This document shows, piece after piece, positions 27,929 through 36,878 of a stretch of DNA of 64,000 nt; the first letter of the stretch is position 1; every line of letters starts with the position of its first letter. Origin of the DNA: an uncultured Victivallales bacterium (GTDB lineage: Bacteria > Verrucomicrobiota > Lentisphaeria > Oligosphaerales > JAFGRS01); NCBI GenBank assembly GCA_903837355.1, contig CAILUI010000172.1, forward strand, positions 1-64,000, in the 5' to 3' direction. The notes below the pieces were generated by a model. It saw only the letters and a program-made list of their open reading frames with translations. It ran no database searches and was not told the DNA's origin. Position numbers and translations under genes: made by a program.

Positions 27929-28369
27929 ATGGGCTTCCTTGCCGATTTCATGCCGTTCTACCCCAAGCCGGACCGGGGGCGCGGGGAACTGCCGCGCAAC
28001 CTCGATATCGAGAGCGCACTGGACGTCGAGATGCATGCGCATCCGTCCATCGAGACGCGGCGTGCGGACACGGGGGAATTCGTGGTCCGGGTGCGGCGCC
28101 ACCCCCATCCGGCAGAACGCCTCCTGGGGCGCTTTCTGAAGCTCAATCCCTACCGCCAGGTCGTCCTCGACCGCCAGGGGGAGTTCCTGCTGACCGAGGG
28201 CACGCGACCGGGGGTACGGTTGGCCGAGGTGGCGGCCGCCCTGGCTCGGCAGTTCGACCTGAAGCCCGAGCAGGCGCGCCTGGGGGTCATCCACCTGGTG
28301 CGTGAGTTGATGTTGCGTGAGGTCGTCTACCTGGTGCGCAAAGGCAGCGCCCATTCGACGCTTCCGTAA
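27929..28369 (+). CDS. PqqD-like (RRE-type) protein
   Basis: LNPYRQVVLDRQGEFLLTEGTRPGVRLAEVAAALARQFDLKPEQARLGVIHLVRELMLREVVYLV resembles PqqD/RRE folds. Confidence 0.55.
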   Translation: MGFLADFMPFYPKPDRGRGELPRNLDIESALDVEMHAHPSIETRRADTGEFVVRVRRHPHPAERLLGRFLKLNPYRQVVLDRQGEFLLTEGTRPGVRLAEVAAALARQFDLKPEQARLGVIHLVRELMLREVVYLVRKGSAHSTLP

Positions 28370-28412
28370 ACAGCCTCGTGCCCACCCGACCGCGCTGGCC
28401 GCTCACCGCGCT

Positions 28413-30587
28413 TCAGAGGGCGGTGGCACGGCCAATGATCTCAGCCTGTTCGACCGGGGCCAAATCGACGAAGCGAGCGCTGAGGCCGGCAACGCGAACC
28501 ATCAGGTCGCCGTACTGCTCCGGCTGCGCCTGGGCCGCGCGCAACCTGGCAGCGTCCAGACAGTTGACCTGCAGTTCCTGTCCGCCGCGCCGAAAGAACG
28601 TCTCCACCAACGCCCAGAGGTCTGCCGGCTGTGTTCGGCCGGCCGGCAGAGCCAGGTTGAGATTGTAGCCGCCGCGGTAGAAACGGCTGGCGTCGATGCC
28701 AGCAACACTGCGCAGCACGCCGGTGGGGCCGTTGCAGGCCGTACCCAGTTCGGCGCCGATGCTGTCGGCCAGCGGCGCGCCCGCCTGCCGGCCATCGGCG
28801 GAGGCGCCCAGGCGCCGCCCGTCGAGATGGTGCAGGCTGCGCACCACGTGACACACGGCGTGAGCGGCATCGCCGAACTCGCGGTCGACCTCGTCCAGAA
28901 CACGCTCGCGTACCTCGAGCAAGGCCAGTGCCCAATGGTCAGCGGCGGGGTCGCCCTGGCCCCACTTCGGGGCCGCTCGCAGACACTGCTGCAGAGCCTC
29001 GGCACCGGCGAAGTCTGCCCGCAGGGCCGCCACGATTCCGGCCAGGGTCAGGGTCCGCTCACGGAACACGCAGGTATCGATAGCTGCCAGCGCGTTGACG
29101 GCATTGGTGAAGCCGCGCTCGTAGAGGCCGGGAATACGGTAGGGCATGGCTTCGAGCATGTCCGCGCCAGCCTCGATGCACCCTTGCATGAGGGCCGACG
29201 TGAAGGGTACCGGCGCCCGTTGGGCCAGATGCTGCAGGTGCGCCCGGTAGTGGCGTCGGGACTCGCGCAGTCGCCCGCAGAGGCCAACTTCAATCCGCCC
29301 CAGCAGTTCATCCATGCCGCCAACGTGGTCGGGATCCGGCAGGCTCAGCAGGGCCGCGGCCAGTACCTCCATGTACGGCACACTGCCCGCCCGCGCGTTG
29401 CCCGACTCCGCCGACCAGCCGGGAACCCCGAGTTCGTTGCAGCCAATGACGCAGTATCGCCAGGCGTGCTCCGGGGCGAGCCCGCAGGCCATGAAGCCCT
29501 TCGCCGTCACCTCGTCATTGACCAGCAGCGGCTGGCTCAGACCCGCAGCCAACAAGCGCGCCGCCAGGTGGGCCAGGTCGGCCGGTAGCCCCGGGTGCCA
29601 GCGCAAGAACACCGGCGGATCGCCGAGCCGCACCCGGTCCGCAGCCAGCAGGAAGCCACGCGTCAACGCATTGCTGCAGTCCCGGCCGTCCTCATCGGCA
29701 CCGCCGACGGTGATGGTCTGCGTCTTGGAGGCGCGGCCGAAGACCGAGTTGGCAGCGACCTTAAGCATGAAGGCTGCCAGCAGGTCAACCGTCCCCGCCG
29801 CGCTGGCCTCGGCCGCGAAGGGCGCCAGCACACGGTCGGGAAGGCCGATGGAGACCGACATGCCATGGCCTTCCAGGGCCAGTGCCAAGTGCACCAGGAC
29901 GATGGCCTGCAGCCCCTCGAAAAGATCCCGCGCTGGCTCGGCCGGGACGCGACGGCAGGCCGCGGCCACGCGCTCGTGGCAGCGGCGGCGCAGCGGGTCG
30001 GGCTCCCGTCCGGCGGCCTGTGCGGCGGCCTGTGCGTAGCGCGTGGCCCAGTCGATCACGGCCTGCAGGGTGATCGCCATGGCCTCGCGGTACTGGCCCT
30101 GCGCCATTGTGCCCTGACCCCGCAGCGCCTCCAGTTGGCGCAGGGCGTGGGCGAGCCCCTGGTGCACGACCCGGTCAAGATCCACGGCCAGGTGCCCCGG
30201 ATCGCCCAAGCCGCCCAGCGCGCGCCCCTGCCAGAACTCCGTGATCTCGGCCGGGATCGCCTGGTCGAGCAAGCCTGCCACGCCGGGGTTCTCCAAGACG
30301 ACCTGCGCATCGTAGCCGATACCATGCTCGGGGATGAGCATCCAGGCGCGGGGCCGGGAGGAGGTATTCCCCGCGAACACGGGGTTCGAGTCCACGTCCA
30401 GGGACATGCCGGCAAGCAGGTGCTGGAAAGCGTAGGCCCGCACCAGTACGGGGGCCTCGCCATCATGGCGGCGCCAGGACTCGGTGACGAGGCGGGCACG
30501 CTCGAGACAGACCGTGTCCGCAGCGTTCAACTGCCTGTCGCGTACCGCTTGCACCAGCACTGCCAGCGGCGCGATTGCGCATTCCAT
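28413..30587 (-). CDS. Pyruvate formate-lyase-like glycyl radical enzyme
   Basis: Glycyl radical loop DLMVRVAGLSARFVDLAPVEQAEIIGRA near the C-terminus, Cys-x-Glu motif YCVIGCNELGVPG, N-terminal FAGNTSSRPRAWMLIPEHG. Confidence 0.88.
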   Translation of the reverse strand: MECAIAPLAVLVQAVRDRQLNAADTVCLERARLVTESWRRHDGEAPVLVRAYAFQHLLAGMSLDVDSNPVFAGNTSSRPRAWMLIPEHGIGYDAQVVLENPGVAGLLDQAIPAEITEFWQGRALGGLGDPGHLAVDLDRVVHQGLAHALRQLEALRGQGTMAQGQYREAMAITLQAVIDWATRYAQAAAQAAGREPDPLRRRCHERVAAACRRVPAEPARDLFEGLQAIVLVHLALALEGHGMSVSIGLPDRVLAPFAAEASAAGTVDLLAAFMLKVAANSVFGRASKTQTITVGGADEDGRDCSNALTRGFLLAADRVRLGDPPVFLRWHPGLPADLAHLAARLLAAGLSQPLLVNDEVTAKGFMACGLAPEHAWRYCVIGCNELGVPGWSAESGNARAGSVPYMEVLAAALLSLPDPDHVGGMDELLGRIEVGLCGRLRESRRHYRAHLQHLAQRAPVPFTSALMQGCIEAGADMLEAMPYRIPGLYERGFTNAVNALAAIDTCVFRERTLTLAGIVAALRADFAGAEALQQCLRAAPKWGQGDPAADHWALALLEVRERVLDEVDREFGDAAHAVCHVVRSLHHLDGRRLGASADGRQAGAPLADSIGAELGTACNGPTGVLRSVAGIDASRFYRGGYNLNLALPAGRTQPADLWALVETFFRRGGQELQVNCLDAARLRAAQAQPEQYGDLMVRVAGLSARFVDLAPVEQAEIIGRATAL

Positions 30588-30654
30588 GGGCGTTAGTCCC
30601 CTGCCCGCCAGGACCCCGGCCTGGAGCCGTCACCGACCCCGATGCGTTCACGGT

Positions 30655-31320
30655 TCACTGGAACTGCTCGCGGAAAGCGGCCAGTTGCGTCTTGAGGTCG
30701 GCCACCTCGGCCCGCAGCGTGCCCAGTTCCTCTTCGATCCGGCCCAGGCGGGCATTCTCGGCCTCGACCAGCGCCCGGGCCGGCTCGGGTGCCGGCACGG
30801 CCACCTCCACCACCGGCACCACCGGCTCACCGCAGAGCAGGTGCGCAAAGCGCGGTTCGTGCGAGCGCGGCAGGAGCGGTAGCTTGACCACCAACGCCCC
30901 CTCGGCCCGCACCGAGAGCTGGTGCAGGGCGATCTCTGCCTCAGGGATCATCGCAAACGAGTGCAGCCTGCCGCTGCGACCTCTGATCTCGCCGGCGGTC
31001 TGCGGACCGCGCAGCAGCAGCAGGCAGAGCGCCGCCACCTGGTCGGCCGGCAGCGGCAGCGTCTCGGGAAGACGGTGTTCGTACTTGGGCACGCGGCTGC
31101 CGGTCGAATGGACCATCCAGATCAGCTTCTTCTCGCGCAACCCATCCAAACCGCGGACCACCGTCCGGTCATCGTAGGTTACCAGCGGGTCGCGGTTGTT
31201 CTTCTGGTTACAGGCGAGCATCAGAGCGTTCAACGACAGTGGATAGTACTCCGGGGTCGTCAACTGCTTCTCGATCAGACACCCCAAGACTCTCGCTTCA
31301 ATATCCGTCAGCACCAGCAT
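30655..31320 (-). CDS. YceH / DUF480 family protein
   Basis: LTDIEARVLGCLIEKQLTTPEYYPLSLNALMLACNQKNNRDPLVTYDD is the hallmark N-terminus of this family. Confidence 0.95.
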   Translation of the reverse strand: MLVLTDIEARVLGCLIEKQLTTPEYYPLSLNALMLACNQKNNRDPLVTYDDRTVVRGLDGLREKKLIWMVHSTGSRVPKYEHRLPETLPLPADQVAALCLLLLRGPQTAGEIRGRSGRLHSFAMIPEAEIALHQLSVRAEGALVVKLPLLPRSHEPRFAHLLCGEPVVPVVEVAVPAPEPARALVEAENARLGRIEEELGTLRAEVADLKTQLAAFREQFQ

Positions 31321-31499
31321 GGCGTCGATTCCTCCTTTGAGCGCGTTCGCAGACCGTCATCACTCTAGCTCCGATCGCGCCTCATGCCAGACGCCACCTC
31401 CCGGCCCCGCCGTCCTCCCGGCAGGTTCCAGGCGCGCTTGCGCCGGAGGGTGCTTCCTACTACCTTTCGTGAGTACTGGTCAGCGCCGGAGGATCCCCG

Positions 31500-31961
31500 A
31501 TGAGTCAGACCACGCCGAGCCCCAAACCGGGCGAGTCGTTCATGTGCGCCGCCTGCGGGCGGGAGTCCATCGCCAAAACCCAGAACCTGATGGACGGCTG
31601 GCGCTGCATCGGCGAGGCCATCGTCTGCGCCTTCTGCAAGGCGCCGATCGGACCGCCCCAGCGCCGCGCTGGCGCGGCAGGTAAGAACGCGCCGACGCCG
31701 CCGGCGGCCACGGCGGCAGCGCTGGACCGGCTGGCCAGCTTCCTGGACACGAAACCCGAAGCGCCACCGGAGTTCAAGGACAAGGACCGGGGCCGCTTCT
31801 GCAAGGACTGCCGGCACTATTTCAAGCACCCCTTCTATAGCCGTTGCCTGTGCCACGACAAGCCTGTGGAGCCCATGGATGACTGCGACGATTTCGCCCT
31901 CCGCCCCGTGGCGGCGCCGAACCCGGCCGCCGACACCGACGCCAACTCGCCGCACCCCTGA
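31500..31961 (+). CDS. Hypothetical cysteine-rich (putative zinc-ribbon) protein
   Basis: Paired Cys motifs MCAACG...VCAFCK and RFCKDCRHYFKHPFYSRCLC. Confidence 0.7.
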   Translation: MSQTTPSPKPGESFMCAACGRESIAKTQNLMDGWRCIGEAIVCAFCKAPIGPPQRRAGAAGKNAPTPPAATAAALDRLASFLDTKPEAPPEFKDKDRGRFCKDCRHYFKHPFYSRCLCHDKPVEPMDDCDDFALRPVAAPNPAADTDANSPHP

Positions 31962-32940
31962 GCGCTGCGGCCGCCGCCGTCCGTGCAGACTGGCCAGCCT
32001 GGGTGCAGCGCTGATGCTGGTCACGGGCGTGGTCGGCTGTCGGAGCAACGGCTCGAATAGTGCGGCGCCAACTCCGACCTGGCCCTATGAAGCCGGAGAG
32101 CGGCCACGCTTTACCATGCTCTACCTGCCTTACGCCCAGAACGGCGCTCCTCTGGCCATGCCCAGCCCGACCGCCTACGGCTGGACGGACGAACGCATGG
32201 AGCGTGATCTGTCGCGCCTCCTGAACGCCGGCCTGGACGGTCTCATTCTCGGCCTGCAGCCCACAACCTTCGCGGACCCCCTGCAGACGGAGCGCGTGCT
32301 GCGTTTCCTGGACTTGGTCGAGGGTCGAGGAACCACCGCCTTTGAGGTGACGCTGTTGCTGGTGCCGACGTCTCCAGCGAGCGCCGCCATCGACGCCGAG
32401 GCCGTTGGCCGGTGGCTGGCGACTCACGACCTGCAACGCCGGACCTGCCTGCGCCAACAAGACGGGCGGGTCATGCTTGTTTGCCCACCGGGCATGGCCC
32501 TGTCCGGACCGCCGCACCCAGCGCTGTACACCGTGCGCATTGGTATGGCTGGCGCTGCCTGGGCCTGGGGCGACCCCGGTGACCCGGCGCGCAGCAAGCC
32601 CACCGGCGCCGACCGGCAGGTCCTGGTCTACGCCGGCTGGCGTGGACGCACCGCCCCAGTCGATGCTAAGGGGCGCCCGCAGTGGGACATCGAGCGCCAA
32701 GGCGGGCGGGCGCTGGAGGCAGAGGTCCGCAACGCCTTCAATGCCAAGGCGGGCCTGATCTGCATTTCGAGCTGGAACAACTACGTCACCGGCGACTTCA
32801 TCGAGCCGAACTCGCTGGATGGCGACGCTGTGCTGCGCCGGCTCACCGCCTTGATTCGGCAGGCCCGAGAGACGGCGGCGGCCACCCCGGCGCCGCCCGG
32901 CGGCGGCTCGACCCTAACTCCCCTGCCCCCGGCGTCGTAA
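31879..32940 (+). CDS. GH99/GH71-like glycosidase-type lipoprotein; start uncertain
   Basis: Lipobox-like LVTGVVGC; C-terminal NAFNAKAGLICISSWNNYVTGDFIEPNSLDGDAVLRRL resembles GH99-like proteins. ORF start overlaps the upstream gene. Confidence 0.6.
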   Translation: MTATISPSAPWRRRTRPPTPTPTRRTPERCGRRRPCRLASLGAALMLVTGVVGCRSNGSNSAAPTPTWPYEAGERPRFTMLYLPYAQNGAPLAMPSPTAYGWTDERMERDLSRLLNAGLDGLILGLQPTTFADPLQTERVLRFLDLVEGRGTTAFEVTLLLVPTSPASAAIDAEAVGRWLATHDLQRRTCLRQQDGRVMLVCPPGMALSGPPHPALYTVRIGMAGAAWAWGDPGDPARSKPTGADRQVLVYAGWRGRTAPVDAKGRPQWDIERQGGRALEAEVRNAFNAKAGLICISSWNNYVTGDFIEPNSLDGDAVLRRLTALIRQARETAAATPAPPGGGSTLTPLPPAS

Positions 32941-32956
32941 CGTCTGTCGAACACGT

Positions 32957-33367
32957 GTGGAACCCATGCACACCCTACGCTGGGCTCTCGTCATCCTGGC
33001 CCTGGTACTGGCGCTGAAGGCGCTGCTGCTCCTGGTGTGGCCGGCGCGCTTCCGCGCCCTGGCCGCCTGGTGGCTGGCAATGCCCCGGTGGCTGGCCCGT
33101 TCGTGCGGTCTGCTGACACTGGCCTGTGGCACCTTGCTGCTCGGGCTTGCCGTCTCTCAGATCGCCAACCCGGCGGTCGTCGCCGGGTTGCTTGCCGGCG
33201 CCACGCTGGTGTGCGTGGGCGGAATCTTCCAGGCGCCCAAGCTCGGGCGCGGACTGGTCCAGGCCGCCAGCGCCCGGCGCCCGCACTGGCTGGCGCCAGC
33301 CTTCGGTATCGCGGGACTCGTCCTCGCCACCCTGCTCGCCTGGGCCGCCTGGCGCGCCAAGCGCTGA
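32957..33367 (+). CDS. Hypothetical small membrane protein
   Basis: Several hydrophobic segments; no family recognised. Confidence 0.6.
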   Translation: MEPMHTLRWALVILALVLALKALLLLVWPARFRALAAWWLAMPRWLARSCGLLTLACGTLLLGLAVSQIANPAVVAGLLAGATLVCVGGIFQAPKLGRGLVQAASARRPHWLAPAFGIAGLVLATLLAWAAWRAKR

Positions 33368-33394
33368 CCCGCTGGGTATGGAAGGCTTGTCCAG

Positions 33395-33733
33395 ATGGCA
33401 GTCCGCAATAGCCCCAACCACACCGAAGCCACTCCTCTACGCGAGGCGAACGACCGTACCGATGGCGTCTGGAGCGATGTAAAGCGCGGCTTCGACTCGG
33501 TTCCACTCCTGCTGCAGTTGCTCCCCCTGTTCCTGATCGCCCTGGGCGTGCTGACCACCAGGAGGCGGCGGAGACGCAAACGCGAACGGTTAGCGGCGGC
33601 TCTGGCCGCCTCCGCCCGCGCGGAACCCGCCCGTCCCTTCCACGGCCCGGACAACCCTGCCCTCTCGCCTGCGGAGAACCGCGTGCTGCGCCAAGCGCGG
33701 TCGCATCACCTCCGGGCCATCCGCAGGAAGTAG
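33395..33733 (+). CDS. Hypothetical protein with one TM segment
   Basis: VPLLLQLLPLFLIALGVL then basic RRRRRKRERL. Confidence 0.5.
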   Translation: MAVRNSPNHTEATPLREANDRTDGVWSDVKRGFDSVPLLLQLLPLFLIALGVLTTRRRRRRKRERLAAALAASARAEPARPFHGPDNPALSPAENRVLRQARSHHLRAIRRK

Positions 33734-33827
33734 ACGTCGGCAGGGGGCCGCGGGTGTACGCAGACCCCCGCTGGCGGCCCCCGCCAGAGCTGGGGCTGAA
33801 CAGGCCTATCGTGGCCCGAAAACACAG

Positions 33828-33859
33828 CCGGCGCCGACGTCTTAGCGCGTCGGCGCCGG
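33828..33859. terminator. Strong hairpin between convergent genes, likely terminator for the minus-strand isomerase
   Basis: CCGGCGCCGACG-TCTTAGCG-CGTCGGCGCCGG, 12-bp perfect stem. The minus strand continues CTGTGTTTTCG (T-rich). Confidence 0.75.
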
Positions 33860-33890
33860 GAGGGGTAGCCCCTGACTCAGGCCGCGTGAC

Positions 33891-34886
33891 CTACTTCTTT
33901 GCGAACTGCCCGTCGAAGGCCAGGGCGCTCGGCTTGAAGTCGATGTCATGCACGAAGGCGCAGGCCTCGGTGGCCCCGTGGATGCGGTCCATGCGGGAGT
34001 CTTCCCACTCGACCGACAACGGGCCAGTGTAGCCGATGTCGTTCAGCGCCACGATGATCTCTTCGAAGTTGATGTCGCCGTGGCCCAGGGAACGGAAGTC
34101 CCAGTAGCGCCGCGGATCGGCGAAGTCGGTGTGGCCGCCGAAAACGCCGACGGTGCCATCGCCGTGGCCCCACCAGGCATCTTTCATGTGGGCGTGGAAG
34201 ATGCGCGGCCCGAAGGTGCGCAGGAAGCGGACGTAGTCGACGCCCTGGTAGCCCAAGTGCGAGGGGTCGTAATTGAAGCCGAACGCCGGATGACCGCCAA
34301 CGGCCTCAAGGGCGCGCTCGGCCGAGGCGATGTCGAAGGCGATCTCGGTCGGATGTACCTCGAGAGCGAACTTCACCCCCTGGTCGGCGAAGACGTCCAG
34401 AATCGGCTTCCAGGTATCGGCGAAGGTCTTGTAGCCTTGGGCGATCTGCCCGGGCAGGCAGGGCGGGAAGGAGTACAGGAGGTGCCAGATGGGCGAGCCG
34501 GTGAAGCCGGCGACGACCTTGATACCGAGGTTGGCGGCGGCCTTGGCGCTGGTCTTCATGGTCTCGATGGCCCACGCCCGCGCCGCGGCCGGATTGCCCT
34601 TGACCTGGCTCGGAGCGAACCCGTAGTGCCGTTCGTCGATGATATCACAGACCAGCTGGCCCGCCAGGTGGTTGGAGATACACCAGCACTTGAGGCCGTG
34701 CTTGGCCAGCAGCGCCAGCTTGTCGTCGCAGTAGGCCTTGCTCTGCGCCCCTTTGACCACGTCGAAGTGATCGCCCCAGCAGGCGAGCTCGAGACCCTCG
34801 TAGCCGATACCCGACGCCAGCTTGGCCAGTTCCGCCAGCGGCAGGTCGGCCCATTGCCCGGTGAAGAGGGTGACTGGACGTGCCAT
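33891..34886 (-). CDS. Sugar phosphate isomerase/epimerase (xylose isomerase-like TIM barrel)
   Basis: [60 protein letters not shown] upstream. Confidence 0.9.
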   Translation of the reverse strand: MARPVTLFTGQWADLPLAELAKLASGIGYEGLELACWGDHFDVVKGAQSKAYCDDKLALLAKHGLKCWCISNHLAGQLVCDIIDERHYGFAPSQVKGNPAAARAWAIETMKTSAKAAANLGIKVVAGFTGSPIWHLLYSFPPCLPGQIAQGYKTFADTWKPILDVFADQGVKFALEVHPTEIAFDIASAERALEAVGGHPAFGFNYDPSHLGYQGVDYVRFLRTFGPRIFHAHMKDAWWGHGDGTVGVFGGHTDFADPRRYWDFRSLGHGDINFEEIIVALNDIGYTGPLSVEWEDSRMDRIHGATEACAFVHDIDFKPSALAFDGQFAKK

Positions 34887-35025
34887 GGTACGTTCTCCTT
34901 ATCAGCGTCACGTGGGACCACGGACAGGACTCGCCTGAACCCCGCGGTGGCCTCATTCCATAACCGCGTAGTGTGACACGGCAGCCCGTAGAGCGCAAGC
35001 GCGGCAGGCCGAAAAATGCACGGAT

Positions 35026-35124
35026 GCTGCGTACGGCGGGTATGGCCGGTTGCCGGGTGCTGCGCAAGGCGGGTATGGCCGGTTGCCGGGTGCTGCGCAC
35101 GGCGGGTATGGCCGGTTGCCAGTT
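35026..35124. repeat. 33-bp tandem repeat, 3 copies
   Basis: gctgcgYaMggcgggtatggccggttgccgggt units at 35026-35058, 35059-35091, 35092-35124 (last 3' end divergent). Confidence 0.93.
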
Positions 35125-35131
35125 GGCAGCC

Positions 35132-36862
35132 TCACGCTACGCTGCGGGTCTGCAGGGCCTGGCGCCGCGCCGCGCGGGCACCGACGATGCGGACCGTAAG
35201 GCCGAGAACCAAGAGCGCCGCCAGGGCGCTCGCCACCTGCGCGAACCAGTTCCCCCAGCGCGCGTAGAGGGTCAGGGGCGGCGAGTCGTAGAGGGGGATC
35301 TCGTAGACTTGGGTGCCCCGCAGGAAGCGGTTACCGGTCACCACATCGTAGAGCAGTCCGCTGACCTGGCCGTCGGGAAGGATCAGGCAGGTGTCGCTGT
35401 TGTTGCCGCTGCGCAGGAGTGGCCGGCGGTTCTCGGCGGCGCGGAAGACGGCATGGAGCAGGTGCTGCCGGGACCCCGCGCTCTCGGCATACCAGGCGTC
35501 GTTGGTCAGGGTCATCAGGACGTTGGCACCACGCCGTACGAACTCGCGACTGATCTCGGCAAAGGCGTCCTCAAAGCAGATGTTGACACCGGCACGAGCC
35601 CCCTGCCCCAGGTCGAACACGGTGAACTCGGAACCGGGGACCAGATCGCGCCCCATGCCGATCATCCGCACCAGCCAGGGCAGGTAGCGACTGAAGGGCA
35701 CGTACTCGCCAAAGGGCACACGGTGGATCTTGTCATAGGACTCCAGGCGCTGGCCGTCGGCCGCGAGGAGGAGGGCGGAGTTGAAGTCCAGCAGCGGCGG
35801 CTCCCAGTCGGTGCCCGTCCAGCGGGCTCCGGGAAGCGCCCGGCTGTCGATGGCGCCGATGAGCAGAGGTGTGCGGATCTGCGGAAGTACCTGCTGCAGA
35901 CGGGTCTTGAACGGCTCGTAGGTCAGCGGTGCCGGCACCGCGCTCTCCGGCCAGACCACCAGGTCGGGGCGATTCGCGGGGGCGGCGAGCAGGCTCAGGC
36001 CCGTATAGACGTCCAGGGCCTCGGCGAACTGCGCCTCGGTCCACTCCCGACACTGCGCGATGTTGCCCTGCACAGCCAGCACCCGTAAGCTCCCACTCGG
36101 GGCGGGCAGGCGCGGCGCGCTGCGGGCCGCGAGCACGGCCGCGCCGACGAGGACGACCCCCGTCAGCAGTGGCGCCCGCGCCGCCCGCCGGGGCGTGCCC
36201 TTCGTGACGCCCCGCCACCAGGCCACCACGACCAGCGCCAGAGCGAGGTTCACGGCCACCAGCAGGAAGGTGATGCCCGCAATGCCGGTGCAGCAGGTCA
36301 GCGCCAGCAGCAGCGGTCGCTGCCATTGGCTGACGCCGAGTTCGTTCCAGGGGAAGCCCGTGCCCAGCCAACTGCGCACCCACTCGAGGCCCACCCAGAG
36401 CAGCGCACCGCCAAGGATGTACACGGCCTGTCGCCAGCCGGGGCGAAGGTCGGCGGGATGCCCGCCGCGGCCGGGGTGCAGCGCGCCCAAGGCCTGGCTG
36501 AGTTCGGTGACGCCGAGGTACCAGGCCGCGGGGTAGAGGGCGCAGTAGGCCGCCAGGAGGACCCCGGCGCCGAAGCCGACCTCATTCAGCCAGAACAGGT
36601 TCGTGACGCAGTGCAGCAGGCCGAAGAGCAGGCCGGCGAGGGCGCGGCGGCGAGGCGTGGCGGGCACCGGCGCGAGGAGCAGGGGCACGAGTGCCAGCCA
36701 GGCTGCCCAGTCCCACTCCAGCGGCGGGAAGGCGCTGGTCAGCAACGCTCCCGAGGCCACGGCACCGGCCGCGCCGACGAGCGTTGGTCGCCAGCCGACC
36801 AGATGGCGCAGGTTGCCCTGCGGCAGCGCGGCGATCGTCCCGGCATGGCGGTCCTGACCCAT
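35132..36862 (-). CDS. lnt: Apolipoprotein N-acyltransferase
   Basis: Multi-TM N-terminus, nitrilase-type domain with VVWPESAVPAPL, YDKIHRVPFGEYVPFS, INICFEDAF-like (VNICFEDAFAEISREFVRRGANVLMTLTNDAWY). Confidence 0.93.
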   Translation of the reverse strand: MGQDRHAGTIAALPQGNLRHLVGWRPTLVGAAGAVASGALLTSAFPPLEWDWAAWLALVPLLLAPVPATPRRRALAGLLFGLLHCVTNLFWLNEVGFGAGVLLAAYCALYPAAWYLGVTELSQALGALHPGRGGHPADLRPGWRQAVYILGGALLWVGLEWVRSWLGTGFPWNELGVSQWQRPLLLALTCCTGIAGITFLLVAVNLALALVVVAWWRGVTKGTPRRAARAPLLTGVVLVGAAVLAARSAPRLPAPSGSLRVLAVQGNIAQCREWTEAQFAEALDVYTGLSLLAAPANRPDLVVWPESAVPAPLTYEPFKTRLQQVLPQIRTPLLIGAIDSRALPGARWTGTDWEPPLLDFNSALLLAADGQRLESYDKIHRVPFGEYVPFSRYLPWLVRMIGMGRDLVPGSEFTVFDLGQGARAGVNICFEDAFAEISREFVRRGANVLMTLTNDAWYAESAGSRQHLLHAVFRAAENRRPLLRSGNNSDTCLILPDGQVSGLLYDVVTGNRFLRGTQVYEIPLYDSPPLTLYARWGNWFAQVASALAALLVLGLTVRIVGARAARRQALQTRSVA

Positions 36863-36878
36863 CCACTACCCCCGCCCG

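Noticed and set aside
35026-35124. CRISPR-like array (33-bp repeats)
   Set aside because: Units are contiguous with no unique spacers; it is a simple tandem repeat.
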